The notes under the pieces are model-generated. The model saw nothing but the letters and a program-made list of their open reading frames with translations. It searched no databases and was not told where the DNA came from. Positions 33,396 to 40,399 of a stretch of DNA of 64,000 nucleotides are shown in pieces. The position numbers and the translations under genes are program-made. The stretch's first letter is position 1, and each line of letters opens with the position of its first letter. Origin of the DNA: Oceanospirillaceae bacterium (GTDB lineage: Bacteria > Pseudomonadota > Gammaproteobacteria > Pseudomonadales > Balneatricaceae); contig JABSQZ010000004.1 in the NCBI GenBank assembly GCA_013215505.1, positions 122,980 to 186,979 of the forward strand, read 5' to 3'.

Positions 33396-34171
33396 GCCGC
33401 AGCCTCGTTAGATAGGAGCTCTGCCAGCCGGGCCAATCCTTTCGGAGTAATCTGGACCTGCTGAACAAACCTGTCGAAGCCCTCAAAGGCATCAGGCTGC
33501 TTTATTGTGTAAGTATTGTGACGGATTAAGCCTTGTTGGATTTTCGGCTGATACGCTACCCAGTGCCTATTTCCGGGGCGTTTATATATCCACTGATGTT
33601 TATTCAGCAATGAAAACAATTTCCTCGGTGCAACTTGCAGCTGCTTGGCTGCATCGGTTATGCACATATTTCCTACTGCACCGGATAAACGCTCTAAAGC
33701 CTCAACCTTGGGCTTTTGCTCATCTAACTGGATAGCCAGGCGTTGGTTCTCTTGCTCAGCATCCATTGCAATTCTTAGGATCTCGAAGCGGGATAATTGA
33801 GCTGGTTTCTGCACTGGGGCCAAAATTCCATTTTTATAATTCAGAAATTCTTGATTCACATTCAGTTGAAATTTCGGGCTAATCCAGCCTGCGTAGCTAA
33901 CAGCCAATAGTTCATGAACAAAAGTGCCTCCATAGCGCCCTTGTTTTGCGACTATCAGGGGGGAGTGGGAATCTTCGGAGTTAAAAAGTTCATCTATTAG
34001 TTCTTTGGTCCCTTCAAGCCTTAACCAATCAGCAGGCTGCTTGGAATTTTTGTGTAATTCCTGATTTAATTTAAGGTGAGCCTTATGAAGTGCATTCAAA
34101 TTAAAACGGCCTTCACCATCAGTATGGATATCAATACCGGCTATAACTGGAAACTGGATTACATTACTCAT
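33392..34171 (-). CDS. phage antirepressor-like protein (KilA-N + ANT)
   Basis: A protein of about 259 residues. Residues 20-110 form a KilA-N-like DNA-binding domain (GRFNLNALHKAHLKLNQEL, GRYGGTFVHELLAVSYAGWISPKF). A coiled coil lies at about 130-160. Residues 160-255 match the ANT (antirepressor C-terminal) domain (CITDAAKQLQVAPRKLFSLLNKHQWIYKRPG). The ATG at 34171 (AAAGG upstream) is more likely than the far-upstream ATG at 34267, which would put the start within the divergent leader. It probably regulates lysogeny or replication genes. Confidence 0.87.
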   Translation of the reverse strand: MSNVIQFPVIAGIDIHTDGEGRFNLNALHKAHLKLNQELHKNSKQPADWLRLEGTKELIDELFNSEDSHSPLIVAKQGRYGGTFVHELLAVSYAGWISPKFQLNVNQEFLNYKNGILAPVQKPAQLSRFEILRIAMDAEQENQRLAIQLDEQKPKVEALERLSGAVGNMCITDAAKQLQVAPRKLFSLLNKHQWIYKRPGNRHWVAYQPKIQQGLIRHNTYTIKQPDAFEGFDRFVQQVQITPKGLARLAELLSNEAAA

Positions 34172-34192
34172 GATTAGTGCCTTTCTTATTTT

Positions 34193-34204
34193 GTGACATG
34201 TCAC
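34193..34204. promoter_or_regulatory. perfect palindrome, copy 1
   Basis: GTGACATGTCAC lies between the antirepressor gene and the divergent small gene. A second identical copy, with the same 19-base context in opposite orientation (AAAACGTGACATGTCACAA), is at 38229. A regulator binding site is likely at this divergent promoter. Confidence 0.6.
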
Positions 34205-34230
34205 GTTTTGGATACACTGATAAAAAATGC

Positions 34231-34282
34231 GTAACTCCTTTATTATCAAAGCTCTCACACACATCAAATAAAGGAATTACAC
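34231..34282 (+). promoter_or_regulatory. hairpin leader, copy 1
   Basis: The 5' arm GTAACTCCTTTATT (34231-34244) pairs with AATAAAGGAATTAC (34267-34280), with one mismatch. The second arm holds the AAGGA ribosome binding site just ahead of the start at 34283, so the site would be hidden in the stem. Loop of about 22 bases. Same layout in copy 2. Confidence 0.65.
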
Positions 34283-34489
34283 ATGTCTCAAGATTCAAAT
34301 GAACGAATTGTGGCCGATATTCTTATTGCTAAAATTAGTTGTTGCCAGTCTTCAAACTCAACTCCTTCAGCGGAAAAATTAGCCGAAGAGTTTCAAATTT
34401 TGTATAACCAGCTTAAATACGCAGATAACCCTCATAAAAAGCCGAGCACGCTAACTGAGGAACACAACCCTCCGTACGGCACTAACTAG
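34283..34489 (+). CDS. small acidic protein, divergent
   Basis: A 68-residue protein with AAAGGA ribosome binding site. Soluble, helical in the middle (EKLAEEFQILYNQL), with a hydrophilic C-terminus. No family recognised. It is the only gene of this block on the plus strand and is transcribed from a divergent promoter. Its leader is a duplicate of that in front of the gene at 34967. Confidence 0.7.
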   Translation: MSQDSNERIVADILIAKISCCQSSNSTPSAEKLAEEFQILYNQLKYADNPHKKPSTLTEEHNPPYGTN

Positions 34490-34498
34490 GTTCACGCG

Positions 34499-34879
34499 CT
34501 AGCCCTGAATCTCGATAATCTTCAGGGCTTTAACTGCCGATTTTGCGTACTCAACAAGGCATGGTCTGTTTTGTTGGCCCGCATGCCTAACCGCGGCATC
34601 AAATGCACTTTGTTTCTGCTCTTTGTCCAAATTGATCTTGGATAACATTTCTTCTGTAATTTCCATAATCCTCTCCTGCTCCTTTGTGGAGGTGCTTTCA
34701 ATAACGAGCCCGTACACCTGGCCAGTAAAATAAATCACGCCTTCCATTTCGAGATTGCTCAGCACGTCTTTAACCACCAGCGGATCAATAATCCCTGTAA
34801 TAGTCTGAATCTCGCCCAGAGTGGCAGTATTGCACTGCATTTTTTCAAGTAGCGCTCTTACTCTTAGTTGCTCAAGCAT
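34499..34879 (-). CDS. winged-helix protein A
   Basis: A 126-residue protein with a winged-helix domain: LRVRALLEKMQCNTATLGEIQTITGIIDPLVVKDVLSNLEMEGVIYFTGQVYGL. The region LGEIQTITG...VVKDVLSNLEMEGVI...GQVYGL is like the middle of the 271-residue protein nearby (EELVDILGLHRSVVVKALVKLSKTNEIDFSSGQYGCL). Preferred start is the ATG at 34879 because the longer frame would run into the leader of the divergent gene. Likely a phage transcription regulator. Confidence 0.65.
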   Translation of the reverse strand: MLEQLRVRALLEKMQCNTATLGEIQTITGIIDPLVVKDVLSNLEMEGVIYFTGQVYGLVIESTSTKEQERIMEITEEMLSKINLDKEQKQSAFDAAVRHAGQQNRPCLVEYAKSAVKALKIIEIQG

Positions 34880-34912
34880 GCTGTGTCCCCTTCTGGATAC
34901 AGTTGAAAAAGT

Positions 34913-34966
34913 GCGTAATCCCTTTACTATCAAAGCTCCAACACCAATCTAGTAAAGGAACTACGC
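34913..34966 (+). promoter_or_regulatory. hairpin leader, copy 2
   Basis: The 5' arm GCGTAATCCCTTTACT (34913-34928) pairs with AGTAAAGGAACTACGC (34951-34966), with two mismatches. The 3' arm holds the AAAGGA ribosome binding site and stops directly at the GTG start at 34967. The sequence from TGGATACA through CTATCAAAGCTC is a near copy of the leader at 34206-34282. Confidence 0.65.
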
Positions 34967-35218
34967 GTGACTGATAAAACTTATAACTACAAACTCGCTT
35001 ATGTTGAGAAGCGGCGAGAAGAAGATCCCACTAGCTACTCAACTGATGACAAATGCTACGAAGGTGACGTGATCCGGCCTGATGGCGCGTATTTTCACTT
35101 CGTCTGCAGAATCACTCATCAGAGCGGTGCTCCTGTATTGCATTTAGGACCGCCTGCTCAAGAGGCTGATGAGGCATCGCAGGAAGCGCAGCAAGAAGGA
35201 CGTTTCTTAACAATGTGA
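34967..35218 (+). CDS. small protein with GTG start
   Basis: An 83-residue protein. The first 48 residues (TDKTYNYKLAYVEKRREEDP, DVIRPDGAYFHFVCR) look like real protein, with a strong ribosome binding site. The C-terminal 35 residues are read through a region that also codes on the other strand for the end of the 271-residue protein, and look less natural. Convergent overlap is 107 bases. Function unknown. Confidence 0.6.
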   Translation: MTDKTYNYKLAYVEKRREEDPTSYSTDDKCYEGDVIRPDGAYFHFVCRITHQSGAPVLHLGPPAQEADEASQEAQQEGRFLTM

Positions 35219-35927
35219 ATGTCATATTCTCTGCTTCACGTAAGGTGAATTTACAGCGTGGCCACATCAGTGGAATCAGCATATTGCAGCCCGCCGTCTC
35301 TGCTCCACTCATCGCTATTGAGATTGCGGACTGTAATCTCTGTCCTATAGTAGGCTCTGTCTCAAAGCGGACCCGCTGACCTTCATTTTTAGGCTCAAAG
35401 TGCACTTCTTTATTCAGAGCTATTCGTTTTGAATGATTTACAAAGTCTATTAGCTGGCTTCTGCTCATATCCTTTGGCTTTAATTCGATTAGGGAGTTAT
35501 CAGCCGTTCGATTTAAACAGCCATATTGGCCGCTCGAGAAATCAATCTCGTTGGTCTTACTAAGCTTAACCAGCGCCTTAACTACTACTGATCGATGGAG
35601 CCCAAGAATATCCACCAGCTCTTCAATAGAAGATGTATTTCCTCTGGTTTTATTGAAGTAGGCCAGCACTCTTGGTTGCTCATGCATTTCGGGCAGTTCT
35701 TCCAGATAAGGCTTTAGCGTGATGCCTCCCCAATAAGAGCGGCCTGTTTCCAAGTTACGAAGCTCTTCAGCATCCACGCCGTAATCCACCAGCTCATTGA
35801 AGGTTTTAATTTCAAAGCGTCTGTTTTCATTATTTCCATCAGGCAAGCCTAGGAAAAATGCACCCTCTTCAGTTTTGGTGACACAGATATCAAGTAGGCT
35901 TTTGGTGTTCTGGTTGTTCTGTGGCAT
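35112..35927 (-). CDS. winged-helix protein B
   Basis: A 271-residue soluble protein. The middle (about 90-135) is a winged-helix-like region similar to that of the 126-residue protein at 34499. A strong ribosome binding site (AGTAAAGGAATACT) precedes the ATG. The C-terminal part (IPLMWPRCKFTLREAENMTF) has no recognised domain. It lies directly after the Cro-like gene, so it may be transcribed from the same promoter and act early in the lytic cycle. Confidence 0.72.
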   Translation of the reverse strand: MPQNNQNTKSLLDICVTKTEEGAFFLGLPDGNNENRRFEIKTFNELVDYGVDAEELRNLETGRSYWGGITLKPYLEELPEMHEQPRVLAYFNKTRGNTSSIEELVDILGLHRSVVVKALVKLSKTNEIDFSSGQYGCLNRTADNSLIELKPKDMSRSQLIDFVNHSKRIALNKEVHFEPKNEGQRVRFETEPTIGQRLQSAISIAMSGAETAGCNMLIPLMWPRCKFTLREAENMTFTLLRNVLLAALPAMPHQPLEQAVLNAIQEHRSDE

Positions 35928-35998
35928 CTGAGTATTCCTTTACTGTATGGATGAACATGGTTCTGAAGAAATAAAAAAAAGCAGATAGTCTGCTATTA

Positions 35999-36184
35999 TT
36001 AAGCGGCTTGAGAGTAAAGGGATGGATCGTACTTGAGAGCACCACCTGTGATCCGCTCAAGTCTCATAGCCTGCTTTTCGGGGATGATTTTCCCCCATTG
36101 AGAAACAGCACCTGAAGTGATCCCCAGCGCTATATGTAACAGCTTTACACTACCTAAATGATCAATTGCATCTTGCTTATACAT
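35999..36184 (-). CDS. Cro-like repressor
   Basis: A 61-residue protein with a helix-turn-helix: DAIDHLGSVKLLHIALGITSGAVSQWGKIIPEKQAMRLERITGGALKYDPSLY. This is the Cro/YdaS-like pattern in prophage switches. It is divergent from the CI-like gene, with 81 bases between, containing at least three palindromic operators. It should promote lytic growth by shutting off the CI-type promoter. Confidence 0.85.
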   Translation of the reverse strand: MYKQDAIDHLGSVKLLHIALGITSGAVSQWGKIIPEKQAMRLERITGGALKYDPSLYSQAA

Positions 36185-36265
36185 GTTAAGACTCTAACCT
36201 ATTTAATTAGATATCTAATGTATTGGCACAGACAACTAATGTCAACATAAAGTAAGATATCTAAT
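36184..36265. promoter_or_regulatory. right operator region (cro/cI intergenic)
   Basis: ATTAGATATCTAAT (36206-36219) is a perfect 14-base palindrome. GTAAGATATCTAAT (36252-36265) is a near copy ending at the cI-type start codon. GTTAAGACTCTAAC (36184-36197) at the cro start is a weaker copy. This matches a lambda-like operator set for CI and Cro. Confidence 0.78.
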
Positions 36266-36946
36266 ATGGAAAACTTAGGAGAGCGCCTCCGACAACGGCG
36301 CAAAATGTTAAAACTGACCCAGAAGCAAGTAGCAAAGGATACGGGGTTAACTCCCAGTTCTGTTACCCAATGGGAGCTAGGGGCCACAAAGCCATCTGGA
36401 GAAAATCTCTATGCTCTTTGTAAGACGCTTCAGTGCGAGCCAGACTGGCTGCTTTACGGAAAAGGCAAACCCTCTAATGAATATTATGTTGCCGAGCCTT
36501 CTATCTTGGACAACAAATCCAAGCTTGGAGACGGTGAAACTGAGCTACCTTTGTATACCGAAGAGCAGATTGTTGCATACAGCAAGGACCCTGACGGGGC
36601 TTACGTTGCGGGATCTAAGATAAGATTCAAAATATCCGATCTTGCCAATGTAGATATTACCAGAGCTGTTTGCACTACGGCCCCGGGTAATAGCATGGGC
36701 CCCTTCATCCCAGACGGAGCATGGGTCGGGGTGGACACTTTAAACACAACAATAACTGACGGAAAAATTTACATCATCGAGCATAGCGGCATGCTTCGAA
36801 TCAAAACACTGTATAGAACTCCTGGGGGCGGAATGCGCCTAACCAGCTCTAACAGAGAAGAGCACCCAGATGAAACTTATTCCAATGACGAAAGTAAGAA
36901 CATTAGAATTATCGGCCGGGTATTTTGGTATTCCGTATTGGTCTAA
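36266..36946 (+). CDS. CI-like repressor with S24 peptidase domain
   Basis: A 226-residue repressor. The N-terminal HTH_3 domain covers residues 1-60 (LGERLRQRRKMLKLTQKQVAKDTGLTPSSVTQWELGA). The C-terminal LexA-type S24 domain has the catalytic serine in GNSMGPFIPDG (about residue 146) and lysine in MLRIKTLY (about 182). Autocleavage at an Ala-Gly/Val-Ala-Gly near residue 114 is likely. RecA-stimulated cleavage would induce the prophage during DNA damage. A strong terminator follows the gene. Confidence 0.93.
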   Translation: MENLGERLRQRRKMLKLTQKQVAKDTGLTPSSVTQWELGATKPSGENLYALCKTLQCEPDWLLYGKGKPSNEYYVAEPSILDNKSKLGDGETELPLYTEEQIVAYSKDPDGAYVAGSKIRFKISDLANVDITRAVCTTAPGNSMGPFIPDGAWVGVDTLNTTITDGKIYIIEHSGMLRIKTLYRTPGGGMRLTSSNREEHPDETYSNDESKNIRIIGRVFWYSVLV

Positions 36947-36973
36947 CATTTTCAATTCCCCTCTTCCTTATGA

Positions 36974-36999
36974 AACCTGCATCTAGCAGGTTTTTTTTT
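36974..36999 (+). terminator. terminator after CI-like gene
   Basis: AACCTGC, loop ATCTA, GCAGGTT, then nine T residues: a clear rho-independent terminator. It isolates cI from the second operator region and the rightward operon. Confidence 0.9.
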
Positions 37000-37007
37000 G
37001 TCAAAAT

Positions 37008-37066
37008 ATTAGCAATCTAAAATAAAAATTAGAATTCTGTTGCTTTTGAAATGTTAGAAGTCTAAT
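37008..37066. promoter_or_regulatory. left operator region of the integrase-side operon
   Basis: Three copies related to the cro/cI operator: ATTAGCAATCTAA (37008-37020), ATTAGAATTCTGTT (37028-37041) and GTTAGAAGTCTAAT (37053-37066). They sit just ahead of the gene at 37103, so the repressor would control both lytic promoters, as at oL and oR in lambda. Confidence 0.72.
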
Positions 37067-37102
37067 ATTATTTCAAATAAACAGATTTCTAAGGCGAACA
37101 AG

Positions 37103-37534
37103 ATGCTAGCTAAGTCACTAGGAAACGAGCACAGACCGAGCCCTAAAAACGTTCTACCTCGCGGCGATTACATGGCAGTTGAAGGTATCACGGTAGGTGG
37201 TCGTAAGATCACAGCTAAAGAGCTCCAGGCTCCATTGGGCTATCTAGCAGGGTATTCACAACAAGAGCTCGCAGATTTAATTGGATGCTGCAAAGGAAAC
37301 ATTCAGCAGAAATGGCAGTCATTGTTTTTTAAGCTGGGCACATACAACAATGGCATAACGACTATCAAGCTGATTGATCTAGGCGCCATAAAACACCTAG
37401 TGATTTGTTTCCTCATTGCTTCTAGCACGCTAAGCGGCATTAACCCGGCCTCTACTGATCCGATTCGCCCTCCCCGCCCTACCGTTCAAGCCAGAACAAG
37501 ACGCCAGGACGACATTGCAGGGCTAACAGCATGA
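37103..37534 (+). CDS. helix-turn-helix protein, first gene of rightward operon
   Basis: A 143-residue protein. The middle (GYLAGYSQQELADLIGCCKGNIQQKWQSLFFKLG, about 48-85) looks like a LuxR-type or sigma-4-like helix-turn-helix. The C-terminal tail is Pro/Arg-rich. It is the first gene after the second operator region. Probably an early regulator. The start at 37103 follows a weak site; an internal ATG at residue 24 is an alternative. Confidence 0.65.
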   Translation: MLAKSLGNEHRPSPKNVLPRGDYMAVEGITVGGRKITAKELQAPLGYLAGYSQQELADLIGCCKGNIQQKWQSLFFKLGTYNNGITTIKLIDLGAIKHLVICFLIASSTLSGINPASTDPIRPPRPTVQARTRRQDDIAGLTA

Positions 37535-37686
37535 GCAACTTGATGAGCTTCTATATGTTCATGCTTGCCATATTTGGGGGCATTTCAGCTCCAGTTGTCC
37601 TGGTGTTTCTATTCATCGCCACTAAAGCAAAACTGCAAGGCGGGGATTTTTTTAAAACGCTTTTACGCTGCGATGAAATTTATTAA
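37531..37686 (+). CDS. short membrane protein, 51 residues
   Basis: This frame (starts ATGAGCAACTTG, overlapping the previous stop as ATGA) encodes a 51-residue protein with one or two membrane helices (FYMFMLAIFGGISAPVVLVF). It is coupled to the gene before it. Function unknown; small membrane proteins are common in early phage operons. Confidence 0.6.
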   Translation: MSNLMSFYMFMLAIFGGISAPVVLVFLFIATKAKLQGGDFFKTLLRCDEIY

Positions 37687-37707
37687 AACAATAAGGAGTA
37701 ACTGCAA

Positions 37708-37893
37708 ATGCTATCCAAAATACCCGATCAAGTCATAGTTTTCAGCGACAAAGAAACAGGGAAAGTTTACGGCCAAATTAAAGTTGCCGCGGCTGCAGAG
37801 GGCCAGGTAACCATCGAAAACAATTTCCCTGGCTCTACTATTGTCGATACCTATGTAGTCCACCAGCTTAAACAAGTGGAGCATGCGGCATGA
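37708..37893 (+). CDS. small early phage protein
   Basis: A 61-residue protein with good ribosome binding site (AAGGAGTAACTGC). Sequence is compact and beta-like (VIVFSDKETGKVYGQIKVAA). Function unknown. Followed by a short coupled gene. Confidence 0.65.
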   Translation: MLSKIPDQVIVFSDKETGKVYGQIKVAAAAEGQVTIENNFPGSTIVDTYVVHQLKQVEHAA

Positions 37894-38024
37894 GTTATTA
37901 CTTAGTGCTTAATTCGCAAGGCAAGCTGATCGGGAATATGCAGTCGGTGGGCAGTACCAGGAGTGAAATTCTAAAACGAGCCAGGGTGATTTTTGGCTCG
38001 TGTCGGATAAAGGAAGGTAGCTAA
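37890..38024 (+). CDS. short phage protein, 44 residues
   Basis: Starts ATGAGT inside the previous stop (ATGA) and ends TAATGG, where it overlaps the start of the next gene, so the frame is held on both sides by coupled starts. Begins SYYLVLNSQGKLIGN and ends basic. Function unknown. Confidence 0.6.
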   Translation: MSYYLVLNSQGKLIGNMQSVGSTRSEILKRARVIFGSCRIKEGS

Positions 38025-38296
38025 TGGCTAAGGATGCGGCTCAGCGCAAAAGAGAACAGCGTGAACGTGAAGCCCAGCACCTTCTTGATGTTGGTGCAGA
38101 AGATTACAAGTGCACTTTCTTTAGACAAACCTTAGAGGATTTGGGGTTTCTTAAAACCGCCGGCGACTTTGAGCAGGTTGATGAAGTGATCACCCTATTA
38201 ATTAAAAACGCGACTCAAATAATAAAACGTGACATGTCACAAGTGGACGTATTACTAAAAGTGCCATGCCACAAAAAGGAATCTGGAAATGTCTAA
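38024..38296 (+). CDS. basic early phage protein
   Basis: A 90-residue protein with a charged N-terminal helix (AQRKREQREREAQHLLDV) and a helical rest. It resembles small phage DNA-binding or regulatory proteins but no family is recognised. Contains the second copy of the GTGACATGTCAC palindrome within its coding sequence. Confidence 0.65.
   Translation: MAKDAAQRKREQREREAQHLLDVGAEDYKCTFFRQTLEDLGFLKTAGDFEQVDEVITLLIKNATQIIKRDMSQVDVLLKVPCHKKESGNV
38229..38240. promoter_or_regulatory. perfect palindrome, copy 2
   Basis: GTGACATGTCAC inside the 90-residue gene, sharing 19 bases with copy 1 at 34193 in opposite orientation. Could be an operator or recombination-related site; function unknown. Confidence 0.5.
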
Positions 38297-38648
38297 TACA
38301 GCTAAACCCCAATTTAGTGCCACCCCTGAGTGCCCGTATTTTGTATATGGAGACAGCGGTGAAGGGTTCGTATATTTCAACAATGAAGCTGAGCGCGATG
38401 CTTACGCAAAAGTTTTAGTTGATGGATATTATGCCGATGGATGGGATGAAAACGTCGAAGACGTTGTAGCAGGCAAACTAACCCACACAACTCAGGCCAT
38501 CAACAGGGTTGAGCGGCCTGGCAATATAGACGAAGAGGGCTATGACGAACAAGGCACGCACTGGGAACCTCACTGGAGTTACATGTGCAGCTATGAGCTG
38601 TTGAGCCTAAGCAATAAGGAGGCAGCTAATGATAGTGGCAACCTATAA
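38289..38648 (+). CDS. acidic phage protein, unknown
   Basis: A 119-residue acidic protein, rich in Tyr, Glu and Asp (GDSGEGFVYFNNEAERDAYAK, EPHWSYMCSYELLSL). Coupled to both neighbours by short overlaps. No family recognised. Confidence 0.7.
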   Translation: MSNTAKPQFSATPECPYFVYGDSGEGFVYFNNEAERDAYAKVLVDGYYADGWDENVEDVVAGKLTHTTQAINRVERPGNIDEEGYDEQGTHWEPHWSYMCSYELLSLSNKEAANDSGNL

Positions 38649-39009
38649 CGAGTGGCGGGACGGGACTCTACTGCAGGTAGAGCTCTCTGAGTCCAAAGCA
38701 ATGCGCCTGGTCAAATGCGCTAAATGTAAAGGTGAAGGGGATGTCGAGTGCTCCTGTTGCGATAGCTTATCCTCTTGCGAGGAATGTGAAGGTGAAGGAA
38801 AAGTGGATATTGACGATCTGCCCAGCACAAAGCACCTTTTCACAGCCAAGGAATACTATGACGAGGTAACAACAGATATTAAAAAAGCCTGCGCCTTTAC
38901 CAATAAAAGCTTTTTCCGTGAGGTGCTGCCGTTTATTCGAGTTTACAGAAAGCAGTTTGGTAAAAGGCGGCGAAAGTACCCTCGCAGACTAACCAAACTC
39001 GCCGCTTAA
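38629..39009 (+). CDS. DnaJ-type zinc-finger protein
   Basis: A 126-residue protein with paired CxxCxGxG-like motifs (CAKCKGEGDVEC, CEECEGEGKVD, residues about 24-55), typical of DnaJ central zinc modules, and a basic C-terminus. It overlaps the preceding gene by 20 bases. It may act in DNA or protein binding. Unknown function. Confidence 0.72.
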   Translation: MIVATYNEWRDGTLLQVELSESKAMRLVKCAKCKGEGDVECSCCDSLSSCEECEGEGKVDIDDLPSTKHLFTAKEYYDEVTTDIKKACAFTNKSFFREVLPFIRVYRKQFGKRRRKYPRRLTKLAA

Positions 39010-39062
39010 TTGCGGCTTAGTGGGTAGCAAGCTTTAAACAAGTGCTATAAAGGTGACTACAC

Positions 39063-39266
39063 ATGACCACTCAAAAGAAAATGAGCATTGATGAATACAT
39101 TAGCAGGGAATTTGTCGAAGGCGCTGGTCCCGGCCGCAGAACCATAGTGAGCTTGATCAAGAAAGGCATAGTTCCAGGCATTTCAATAGGATGGAAGTAT
39201 TGGGTGTATGAACAAATAACTGTGGCAGACGAATTGATTAATAGTGTTTTACGGAAAGTTTCATGA
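39063..39266 (+). CDS. excisionase-like protein
   Basis: A 67-residue protein directly before the integrase and overlapping its start by four bases. MSIDEYISREFVEGAGPGRRTIVSLIKKGIVPG is a winged-helix-like DNA-binding pattern common in small excisionases. It would direct the integrase toward excision on induction. Confidence 0.78.
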   Translation: MTTQKKMSIDEYISREFVEGAGPGRRTIVSLIKKGIVPGISIGWKYWVYEQITVADELINSVLRKVS

Positions 39267-40399
39267 ACAGACCTAGAAAAGCAAACAATAAGGACTTGCC
39301 CCTAAACCTTTACGCCGAAAAGAAAGGCGAGGTTATTTATTACATTTACAAAAATCCAAAATCGGGAGAACGAACCAGCTTTAGAAAGGATAGGACCCAG
39401 GCAATACTGGCGGCAAACCAGCTAAATACCATGCTAGTGAGCCAAGTCTCATTGGTCGACAAAGTACTAGGGAGGGTCAACACTTTTGATACCTGGCTAG
39501 TTAGATACGCCAAAATTAGAGAACCAGAAAAAACAGCTAAGAAAACCAAGGAACAGCTCGCCTACGATATAAAACTAATGAGCAAGTTCTTTGGGCCAAT
39601 GCCTATTCAAGATATATCTGTTTTTCATTGCTCCGAGTTCTTTGATCAATGGGTGTCTAAAGATCAAAACAGGATGGCATCCAGAACCAGGAGCCAGTTG
39701 ATCAAGTGTTTTGATTTTGCGGTGGGTCATGGTTACTTGAATGATAACCCTGCCAAGAAAACCTTGCCTATTATTGTCTTTGTTAAACGAAAACGACTCA
39801 CACGAGAGCAGTTCAATGTCATTCTCTCTTTTGCCTCAGAGCATATCCAGCGAGCCATGATGCTAGGCTTGATTACCCTACAAAGGCGCGAAGATATAGC
39901 TACCATGAAGTTTTCAGATGTGAAAAACGGTTTTCTTCATGTCGTCCAGAAAAAAACTGAGAAGTCTAAAAAAGGAAAGCGTTTGGATAGTTCTAACGAG
40001 GCGGCGTTTTTACGGATTGAAGCCACTCCCCAGCTTCAGGATTTGATAAAGCAATGTAGGTCCACCGGTGTTTTGTCTAAATATTTGATTCATCATTTGT
40101 TTAGCAGGAAGTCAATTGGCGCTTTAGATACGGAAGTATTGAAGGGAATGCCATTGCAGCCAGATAACATCACAAGAGGTTTTGCTAGAGCGAGAAATAC
40201 TTGCGGTTTGTTTGACGACATGACAGCTAAAGAGCGCCCTACTTTCCATGAAATACGATCACTTGGCGCACATCTGTATGAAAAACAAGGCATTGACCCA
40301 CAGGCTCTTTTGGGCCATACAAGCGCAACAATGACAGCTCAATATTTAGACGGGCACGGTACAAAATGGACAGAAGTTAGCGCAAATCTAGTCATTTAG
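39263..40399 (+). CDS. int: tyrosine-type integrase
   Basis: A 378-residue phage integrase. The core-binding helical domain covers about 90-170, the catalytic domain the C-terminal 200 residues. Visible catalytic residues: Arg in LQRREDIATM (about 210), a Lys in QKKTEKS (about 233), His-x-x-Arg in HEIRSLGAHLY (about 330), His in LLGHTSATM (about 353) and Tyr in TAQYLDGH (about 362). Start is fixed by ATGA overlap with the excisionase-like stop. The gene lies at the right border of the prophage, so attR should be just downstream. Confidence 0.94.
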   Translation: MNRPRKANNKDLPLNLYAEKKGEVIYYIYKNPKSGERTSFRKDRTQAILAANQLNTMLVSQVSLVDKVLGRVNTFDTWLVRYAKIREPEKTAKKTKEQLAYDIKLMSKFFGPMPIQDISVFHCSEFFDQWVSKDQNRMASRTRSQLIKCFDFAVGHGYLNDNPAKKTLPIIVFVKRKRLTREQFNVILSFASEHIQRAMMLGLITLQRREDIATMKFSDVKNGFLHVVQKKTEKSKKGKRLDSSNEAAFLRIEATPQLQDLIKQCRSTGVLSKYLIHHLFSRKSIGALDTEVLKGMPLQPDNITRGFARARNTCGLFDDMTAKERPTFHEIRSLGAHLYEKQGIDPQALLGHTSATMTAQYLDGHGTKWTEVSANLVI

